Positions 56,074-64,000 of a DNA stretch of 64,000 nucleotides are shown in pieces. Numbering within the stretch: the stretch's first letter is position 1; each line of letters starts with the position of its first letter. Made by a program: the position numbers and the translations under genes. Source of the stretch: Lindgomyces ingoldianus (lineage: Eukaryota; Ascomycota; Dothideomycetes; Pleosporales; Lindgomycetaceae). The DNA is taken from the NCBI RefSeq assembly GCF_010093535.1, contig NW_022985220.1, positions 120,137-184,136 on the forward strand, read 5' to 3'. The notes beneath the pieces were generated by a model. That model did not search any database and was not told where the DNA came from. It worked only from the letters and a program-made list of their open reading frames with translations.

Positions 56074-56382
56074 GGTTCAAGCCACAACACAACCAAGAAC
56101 CGCAGCTGAATCTCACACGTCCCGTTTCCCAGCCAGGCAATGTTGACAGCACCTTGAACAGGTGCCTAACTTCCTTCAATGTCTCTCAGGCCCCAACATA
56201 CATGACCTCAAGGTCTGACCCCTCTCCACGTCGCATATCCCTCACTCCCCCCCCCCCAGACTTTCCGTGCAGACACGCCCGACCCCTGCTGCAGCCCTAC
56301 ACGCGACCGACGTGTATGTAGCACAGCTCGACTACATATGCCCATTGAATAGTCCGACTCGCTTGGATCGGGGGTTTTCGAG
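56074..56382. promoter_or_regulatory. Shared upstream region of the coiled-coil and Hsp70-like genes
   Basis: 309 bp separate the divergent starts. A poly-C run lies at about 56249-56258. No other element recognised. Confidence 0.45.
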
Positions 56383-58642
56383 ATGAATAGTGCTTTTTCC
56401 GGAAGGGGAGCCAATACCCCTTATGCATTCAACCCAGGCGCCAATCAGAGCCCCGCCGCAGCAGTGGGCAGCGCATCCAAACCGAATGCTACGCAGGACA
56501 GACTAATTGTTGGAGTTGACTTTGGTACTACGTACAGTGGTGGGTCTGATATCATCAGAAATAGGAGAACGAGAGGCCTGCAAGCTGATCAATGAGCAGG
56601 TGTTGCGGCAGTTTACAGCGCTACTCCAGAGGACATAGATATTATCAAAACATGGCCTGGTGGCAATGGTATTACTCGTCAATTAGCAATGGAAAACCGA
56701 AATAATGCTTATGTAATTGGAATAGGAATCACTTCGGACAAAGTCCCGACCGAGATCGCATACGAAATGCCCTCGCAGAACAGCACCAACAGCTCCACCA
56801 CGTCGCTAGACAGACTGGGAAAGCAGACACAGAACATAAAATGGGGCTTCCAATTCAAGCCTGAGGAGACTCGACTCCGCTGCATAAAGCTCTTCCTGGA
56901 CCGAAACCACAAGCTGCCCCATTTCGTCTCTCCCCTCGAAACTGCAGCGCAGTTGAGAAAGTACGAGAAGACGGTTATGGAGGCGGTGACAGACTATCTC
57001 AGCATGATATATAAACATACTATGGAAACACTAACACGAAGATATGGGGAGACATTCATGGGCATGACAAAAGTTCAATTCGTCCTGACTGTTCCTGCGG
57101 TTTGGTCAGACTCAGCCAAAGACGCAACCCTAAAGGCCGCAGAGAAGGCTGGAATGGGCAACCGACATGACCTCAAACTTATTTCAGAGCCCGAGGCAGC
57201 CGCCGTGTATACCCTGAAAGCAATCCAACCCAATCACCTCAAAATCGGGGACAATTTCATAGTGTGCGACGCTGGTAGGTCACAATGGCCTGCATATACC
57301 TGTACCACTTCAAATCCCTAATGAAGCTGTAGGTGGTGGAACGGTCGATCTTATAGCGTACAAAATAACGCAGCTCAATCCACTTCGGGTCGAAGAGTCC
57401 GCTGTTGGCACAGGCGGTTTATGCGGGTCAGCGTTCCTGAATTACAGATTCGAAGACCACGTTAAGCGACGCATCGGTAATGAACGGTATATCATGATGC
57501 GAGAGAAGAAAGCTAAAACATGGAATATGGGACTCAAGTACTTCGAGGAATTTGTTAAGAGGAATTTTAACGAAGATGAACATAACGAAGTCAATGTTCC
57601 CTTTCCTGGTCTCCCCGATGATGAAGAGGCGGGCTTGGATTCGGGGTTTTTGGTCATGACCGCGGAGCAAGTCAAAGAGATTTTCGATCCCGTCGTCCAG
57701 GAGGTCATTGATCTAGTGGAAGGCCAGGTCAATAGTATACGGCGTAAGGACGGATTGGTTTGCGGGATTGTGCTAGTCGGTGGCTTTGGACAGAGCAACT
57801 ATCTGTACAGTCGCATGAAAGCACACTTCAACAACGCGCCGCCGCCACCGTATACCGAGAGACCAACACATGCGGTAGCATTAAACGCCCCGCAGACGAT
57901 CGAGGTCATGCACCCGATGTATGCATGGACGGCTGTTGTGAGAGGCGCGGTGTTGAGAGGACTTGAGGGAAGCATGGTGATGAGTAGAAGGAGTCGGTGG
58001 CACTATGGCACCAGCTACGCAACTGTTTTCGACGAAGCGAAGCACCCTATTAGCGATCGATATTGGTCTCCGCTGTGGGAACGATGGATGGTTAGTGATA
58101 GAATGCAATGGCACATTGCTAAGGTAAGTACTTGTTCATTGGCTTACGCCTTCCCTTCACCCTATTTTGATACAGATTTGCAACCTGTTAGCTTTCTTCT
58201 TGACACTCTACGCACAAAAATGAACAGTCTCATAGCCTTCCGACCAATTATATTTCCTCTCCTTTTCGATTCCCAGTCATACATATTCGCTAACATCAAC
58301 ACAACGCAGGGTGCACAAGTCTCCGAAGCCCAACCCATATCCTTCCACTACACACGCAACTTCCGCCCCGGTCAAAGCCTAGTCGTAGAAGACGACCTCA
58401 TCGCATGCGATGCAGACACGGCGCCGGACTCTTACCGCAAAGGTCTCATTAACGTATGCACGCTTACCACAGATCTGAACACCGTCCCAAAGAGCTTATT
58501 CACGCGATTGACGACAACAAAAGGGGTAGAGTTTGACAACCTGGATTTTACGCTGGATATGAAAATTGAGAGTGCAGGACTAGTGTTTGAGTTGAAGGTT
58601 GATGGTGTTAGATATGGGGCTGTTAGTGCGAAGTTTCATTGA
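56383..58642 (+). CDS. Hsp70-superfamily (HSPA12-like) ATPase
   Basis: My model is join(56383..56539, 56600..56668, 56726..57274, 57333..58123, 58310..58642), 632 residues; phases close. Actin-fold ATPase motifs: phosphate 1 LIVGVDFGTTYSGVA (about 42-56), FVLTVPAVWSDSAKDATLKA, SEPEAAAVYTL, phosphate 2 VCDAGGGTVDLIAY (about 255-268) and the adenosine motif IVLVGGFGQSNYL. The C-terminal part is short and lacks the canonical Hsp70 substrate-binding domain, as in fungal HSPA12-like proteins, which are numerous and of mostly unknown role. Intron 2 (57 bp) is a multiple of three without a stop, so a retained-intron protein with 19 more residues is possible; splicing gives the conserved GGNGITSDKVPTEI join. 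Confidence 0.88.
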
Positions 58643-60804
58643 GGGGTTGGATACTAGGTTGTGTGAGGTGGAAGGGTAGTTTGTTGAATCTGCGTTTCTA
58701 GTATATGATATCCGGCATTTCTCTTGGACATTTACGGGGAAAGAGGATCTTTCGGGATGGGAGAGGTGGAAATATAGGGTTATCATATCAACGTTCAAAA
58801 CTTAGCTACACCTGCCTAGAGTTGGATTCGTCACATATTAGAATAACACACGTAGCATAGTAGCCGCTATGTTTTAGCAGAAGTCTACTTCAAAACTTGA
58901 CACAATATCCTGCAACAAGTTCGAATAATAGCCATTGCACGGAAGCCATCTAACGACCTGCTGCCCTCGATTCTAAGCAATGGCAGTGGCAGCAAGTTCA
59001 AACGCTTGAAGAATGATCCGTAGCCCCTGACGAATTAGCCATAGACCTAGAATTGTGGGCGGTGGTCAGGCAAATATAAATGATGTTTCTACCAAGCATC
59101 TACCTATTTTGCAAGATGTGAAGTGCGGAAGAAGGGTGGGTATATGTGTTGATTGCATGGTGAAACTGTGTCGTCGATGCGCTTGGAGAGTGCGTGATGG
59201 ATGTTAGTCTTACTTTTCACACCCGTTCTTCACGCCTGTTGTTCGGACACCACAACCGCGTAATAACACACCCGCACTCACGATTCTCCGTACCTACCAC
59301 CTATGGATTCTCACCAATCTACACACCTGCACCCTCATAGAAATGTGCTAAATAACCTACCACATCTTCACTTCTAGCATCTATTATTACACTGTTACGT
59401 TATACTGCGAAAGCCCACTCTCCAATTCTATTTCGCTTTCCAGTACCCACTGGCTTAGTAAGTTAAGTACGATATTCCCACATTGCAGATCCAAGGGAAT
59501 TTGTGAGCTGATTTGATAGATTGGCAAGTCAAAGAATGGATTCACTGTGTTGCAGATCCAGAGTGGTCTAAGAGGATATTTGGTCGGAAGGAAGATAAGT
59601 ACGAGGTTCATACGGTGTAAGAGAGACTGTGTGCACAATGTGCGGGCTTTATTAAAGGGAGTTTTCGGGGGGTGGGCCGTATGGTGGTTAGAGAAGAGGG
59701 AGGTGGGGAGCAGGATATAGAGAAGTGAGATATGGAGAAGGAGTGGGCAGAGGAGGAAGTGAATATGGGGGAGATCGTAGAGAAACAGGACAAGGACGAG
59801 TTAGAGATGGGGCGGACGGAGAATAACAAGGCAACAGGCCTATTTCGGGCCGTCGATCTGGGATAATGACATCTCATTATTGCTGACGGCAGCACCACCT
59901 TTGCGCCACTTCTCCTCCCTATCCTGTTACTCCAGCCAGGAATTACTTCAAAACGGTAATAGCCGGTGTTCGATTAATCAAACTTGTTGCCGGGCTTTGT
60001 GGAAATCAGAAAAGGGTATACTTTCCAGGGTGAAGTCCCAATTGTAATGCAATATTAGTTTGGGATTCAAGCTTTCAGCTTCTGGGGCAAGGAGAGAGCA
60101 TTTCTATTTATCCTCAATAGACTACCATAAGAACAATATACGCGATTTCCATGAAATAGAGGCCACATTGCATTACAAAAATCCTTCTCGTACTCCAGGC
60201 AGCTTCGAGGAAGAAATTATACAGAGTAAATATTAGGCCGAATCCTTGAGAGTTGATGCTGATAATAGGAAAAACTCCAAAAAAATTAAAAAAATAAAAT
60301 ATTCGGGGGGAAACCTAGAATCCAAAAAAGAAAACATTTCTAGCACTCGCTGGTATTGGTATTGGAGATACGGAGCAAAGCAACTCGTAGCTTGCTAGGG
60401 CAGAAATCCCCCGACGAGAATGAACTAGTTCCTAAGACGATTCATAAACTTCTTCCCGGGTCTTCCGCTGATATATTGACGCTGGTAGACGGATTAGGGT
60501 ACCAAAGTTCAAGTATGAAGAGTGAATCTCAAACGAGGAAGTAGAATAAAGAAGCGAGCTAACAATGACTCGACAGAGAGAGGGAGGAGGCCCAGTAGGA
60601 ATACTAAGCGGTACCTTGGCCAAGAAGTGCATAGAGGTGAAGTGGAGATTTCTGCCGTTATGTAAGCCGCCGCTCCACGTGGCAAGGCGCCTTCGGCTAT
60701 ATTTCCTTTTTGGATGGTTGGCGTCAATCAAAGCTTGGACTCCACCAGACGTAAACACGCGTTCCGACTCCCGCGTTTTGACGAAGAGTCCTAACCACGA
60801 CAAC
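58643..60804. other. 2.2-kb intergenic region, nothing recognised
   Basis: Contains a partial internal duplication (words like GCAGATCCA at about 59486 and 59552), a GA-rich stretch at about 59690-59800 and A-runs at about 60275-60300. No supported gene. Frames at 59387-59898 (minus) are low complexity. Confidence 0.45.
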
Positions 60805-61944
60805 ATGGTAAGTCCAATTGGGATTCTATATGTGCATATAATTAATTTCATTCAGGCGCCTACGAGACCTAGTGGCATAGGTGTGCGTAAGAAGCAGAGA
60901 AGGCCATCGAGAGCCTCGACGGAGCGCATTTCGCGAGAGCGGAAACGAGATCCCAAGCCTGCTGTTGCAAAGCAGAACATAAACAAGAGGAGGCCATCAG
61001 AGAATCCAGTAGCGCCTGTATCCCAGCGAAATGTCGCAGGTCCCGCGACGTCCTCAAAGCGTCCAAAAGGAAAGGCGAAGCAAGCCGATATCGACGAGAT
61101 TGCGGAGGCAGCGCCGGTGTTGCATCATCTACAACTCGTTTCTAAGCCACGGCGAATATCTGAGGAACAGATTGCAAAATGGCCACTGTGCTCTCAGCAA
61201 ATTCAGGATCAGATAAAATTCGTGCTGCAGCGCGCTAGGGATGAGGTTATGGCCTCGCGGAGAGATGACAGACGGCGTGAGGAGGCCAGACAAATATTGA
61301 ACAAAGTTTTCAGGGACCTGGAAAGGCAGTTGTCGATGGTGAAGGTTCCTCCACATACTAGGGACATCCATTTCAACCTGGATTGGCTAACGGAGCGGAA
61401 CGTGTGTATGCTTCGTTTCCGGTGGGAAGAATTGCGCTGATATCATGCAGGAGAGGCTCAGACAAGAAGTCACGACGGCGCGTCACTCCAATCAACTGCT
61501 CGAGGAACAAGTCGATAAGGCTAAGGTACAGCTGAAGAAGGATGAGAAAGAGCTAAACACGTTGAAAAAGGATGCGGCTAGGTGGAAGGAGATCCAAAAA
61601 CAAAGTCGGAAGGTAATCAGGCCTGGTTAATCATTTTCAGCTGGATGCTGACTGTCAGATCGCAGCTTCATCCCCTCCTGACACTGCCTAAAAATTTTAA
61701 GATGGACGGAGACGGACCTGAAGATATTGGCTTGAAAAAGGCCGCGCCAGTCGATACGGCTATGCTCGATGCTCCGGGTCCCGACATTGCTCCCCTTATC
61801 GGGCAACTCCGACGCAGCCTAGAGAGCCTGCAGGACAACCATGAGCAGGTTGAAGGCATCCACGAGGCGATGCAGAACGTGCAGGCAGCATTGGACGGAT
61901 TTCTCTTCAAACACGCCAGTTCACCGCAGTATGATGCCTTGTGA
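60805..61944 (+). CDS. CENP-Q/Okp1/Fta7-type inner-kinetochore protein
   Basis: My model is join(60805..60807, 60856..61401, 61451..61612, 61666..61944), 329 residues. The first coding exon is only the ATG, followed directly by GTAAGT; joining gives MAPTRPSGIGVRKKQRRPSR. A basic, Ser/Arg/Lys-rich N-terminus (about 1-85) is followed by the helical core: HHLQLVSKPRRISEEQIAKW, then LERQLSMVKVPPHTRDIHFN, then a long coiled coil across exons 2-3 (QERLRQEVTTARHSNQLLEE, KAKVQLKKDEKELNTLKKDA) and a final helical segment (LIGQLRRSLESLQDNHEQV). This order matches CENP-Q, which with CENP-U forms part of the CCAN/COMA complex linking CENP-A chromatin to the outer kinetochore. Intron 1 contains no in-frame stop, so an unspliced start would add 16 residues. 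Confidence 0.82.
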
Positions 61945-62796
61945 ACTATTGATATGCAGGTCGAATCGGCGTTCAGGTCGTGGTGCTCTTTTTCAAATAT
62001 ACCTAGCCTGGCTGGTGCATGGCCGGATGTCTGGAGTAATGGGGACACATGGTACTGGGACGGCGTTTGAGGTATTGTAGAGTACGAGATAAGGGGAGAT
62101 CTGGGGGATAGGCTGCTCGGAGCGACGCCCAGGTAACCCAAGTTCACGGAGCGGCCGCGGTGGAGTCCGGCCCACGATAGACGGGACGTGAGTTGTTCAA
62201 TGCCATCGTCTTAGAAGCCGAATTTAGAATCCCGAGTCTGTGGTCTCGGAAATTTGCATGCAGGGCTAATCCAGAACACCCATCCGCTGTCTTGCCATGC
62301 ATGTAAAAGTGCGGTCAAGGACAAGGCAACGGGCGATTGGCTCGGGGCACGTCCACAATGCTGGCAGGGTAGAGACGCTGCGAAATGCCTCATCGGCCCT
62401 ACTGAGGAGGAACGCGTGATATGGAGCAGAAAAAAGGCGCACTCCGCCATGTCTTATAACACACTTAGCAATCCCCCATGTCTCCGCAAAAGTCCTTGCG
62501 CTCTTCCGGACCGAGGCAGCCCCGCCACAGTTCTTTCGGCTAACAGCGCCTACAAAAGTCAGAAGCTCCCCGTGCGTCCTCTACAAGAGAGCTTCAAGGC
62601 TCGCGTGCCGCTGAGACAACCCTCAATTCCTGTCCGTCGCAGCCTCCAGCGTGTCACCTGCGAACGTGTTCAAGGCGCTGCCGTGCGAGCTTGCTTTTAT
62701 TTGCTCTGATGCGCTGATGCGCCCGCTGTAGAACCTCCTCGAGCGTGCGCCGCCCGTATCCCAGCGCTGAAACTTGCGCGCACACCACTTCAGTTG
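61945..62796. other. 5' flank of the AcuK/ERT1-type gene
   Basis: No supported gene. The plus frame 62254-62709 has irregular composition and no conserved segment. Confidence 0.45.
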
Positions 62797-64000
62797 ATGC
62801 CGGAAGCTACACAAGGACCCAATGGAACAGCTTCCGGTGGTATGACGACGTCCAAAGCTACGGATCAGGGGCACGATGTCGATAAACCAAATGCGCCCAA
62901 GAAGAGCCCGCAGCAGCAGGACAAGCCCCCTCCTGCTTCCGGCTCCGAGGCCCCGACGAAAACCCCCAAGAAGCGTAGGAAGGTCAATCATGGTGAGGTC
63001 TGCCCGCTGTGTATCCTCAGCAGTCAATTCCCATGCTAACCCGTGCACTTGCTTCAAGCCTGCATATACTGCAGACGTTCGGTGAGCCGCAGTTTCCTCC
63101 CGGCCTCCCATAGTGTTCCGTTTGAGACAGTTGTAACTGCGTGCTAACCTCGCTCCCGATCAGCATATGACTTGCGACCTCGTAAGCTGTCCCAGCACCC
63201 CATTTGCCTACTTGGGCTGACCCGCCTCCCTTTCCGCGCAGGAACGGCCGTGTACGCGGTGCATCAAGCGAAATATTGGACACTTATGCCACGACGAACC
63301 TCGAGAAAGCGTCAAGAAGTCCAAGATGGATGCGGAGAGCGCCAATGGCGAAAACGAAGCTTCGAACCACGAGGCAGCGCCCTCCGAGTCCTCCATAAAT
63401 ACACTCGATCAGCGTACTAACCCCCAAGAAGCAGGGCTGAACCTTGCCCCGCCGCGATTGCCTCATAGCAGAGCTGCCAATACAGCACCGATAGTCCAGC
63501 CCACGCCCGTATCTGCGCCACAGGTGCCGTCACTGGCGTCAAACAGTCAGTCTTGTAAGTTACACAGCCGTCTAGCACCCTGCGTGCCCTGCGCGCCCTG
63601 CGCTGAACTATGGTGAAGTCCTCAACTACAATAATGAGTGGAACTCTTCATCCCAAAACAACTTTCATGACATGCATCACTACCATCCCTCCTACATGTT
63701 CAACACGTCCGAAGTCCACAACGAGTATAATCTGCTCAACGACTTCCTCAGCAACAGCCTGATGGATGACGGTGCGCTCTACAGCGGCGGCGACTTCCAC
63801 CATATGTTCTCCGACCCTTCCTTGGCGAACCCCATGGGAACCCTCACCAACAATGCTGTTTATAATCCCAATGCCCCTGGAAGCCACCTGCTGCCTCCAC
63901 CCGCCCAGCCTACGGCGGGGAACTCCTTCCAACGACCAGTCAACGGCATTCCTATAGATAAGGCACGAGAAAGATACCTCATGACCGCTGCGGATCCCAC
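62797..64000 (+). CDS. acuK: Zn2Cys6 transcription activator of gluconeogenesis, AcuK/ERT1-RDS2 type (3'-truncated by window)
   Basis: My model is join(62797..62992, 63059..63081, 63164..63181, 63242..63554, 63619..>64000). The start is ATG 62797 (MPEATQGPNGTAS). A Lys/Pro-rich leader ends in KTPKKRRKVNH, a nuclear-localisation-like stretch, followed by the binuclear cluster with Cys at 67, 70, 77, 83, 86 and 95; HMTCDLERPCTRCIKRNIGH is the family's exact style. The cluster is split over four exons, two of them only 23 and 18 bp. An Asn/Ser-rich region and the conserved DKARERYLMTAADP segment near the window end precede the PAS-like part, which is outside. AcuK with AcuM activates gluconeogenic and respiratory genes on acetate or fatty acids. 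Confidence 0.88.

Noticed and set aside
61640..61665. Alternative CENP-Q exon 4 acceptor after TTTTCAG
   Set aside because: Using it shifts the frame and gives an early stop; the later CGCAG acceptor keeps the family-like C-terminus.
1..64000. tRNA, rRNA, snRNA genes and CRISPR arrays
   Set aside because: No box A/B pair with a foldable cloverleaf, no rRNA-like stretch and no regularly spaced repeats were seen by eye; a covariance-model search would be decisive.

Overview
The window is nuclear DNA of a filamentous ascomycete (Pezizomycotina). The evidence is short GT-AG introns of roughly 45-220 bp, a Dicer-like-2 gene, a CFEM-type membrane protein, NLR/TPR repertoire genes, CCAN kinetochore genes, an AcuK/ERT1-type regulator and RIP-like hypermutation of a retrotransposon. 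The mix of families resembles Leotiomycetes (Helotiales), but that placement is inference. Exon models below were built by hand. For every multi-exon gene called intact, the splice phases close and the total coding length is divisible by three.

Left part (1-13.6 kb) is accessory DNA. The end of a TPR protein is followed by a decayed pogo/Fot1-type transposase gene on the minus strand. Two LTR elements have inserted into it: a complete 7.2-kb Ty3/Gypsy chromovirus-type element (1669-8856, 290-bp LTRs, target duplication ACAAG) and a 602-bp solo LTR (8937-9538, target duplication CTTGT). The Gypsy interior has lost essentially every YCA trinucleotide (TCA/TGA/CCA/TGG), while its LTRs keep them, with sharp boundaries. 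A multiply frameshifted gene of the fungal family often labelled 'geranylgeranyl pyrophosphate synthetase' follows.

From 14.8 to 23.6 kb the genes look intact: a BNA3-type aminotransferase and the Mgs1/WRNIP1 ATPase (divergent), a CFEM-like single-pass membrane protein, a secreted CBM1 protein and Ctf8. From 25.1 to 34.6 kb lies a pseudogene island: NLR/TPR, CorA-like transporter, AsaB/CmcJ-like oxygenase and amidase, broken by indels and stops rather than by saturated C-to-T change.

From 35.3 kb to the end the DNA is again mostly housekeeping: two divergent zinc alcohol dehydrogenases, a MARVEL protein, CENP-S/MHF1, Pga2, a large secreted LPMO-like protein with a damaged C-terminus, Dicer-like 2, proteasome alpha2, a RING-CH membrane E3 ligase, a coiled-coil protein, an HSPA12-like Hsp70, CENP-Q/Okp1/Fta7 and the first part of an AcuK/ERT1 Zn2Cys6 factor that runs off the window. 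Several neighbours are divergent pairs sharing 300-550 bp of upstream DNA. I saw no tRNA, rRNA or CRISPR.
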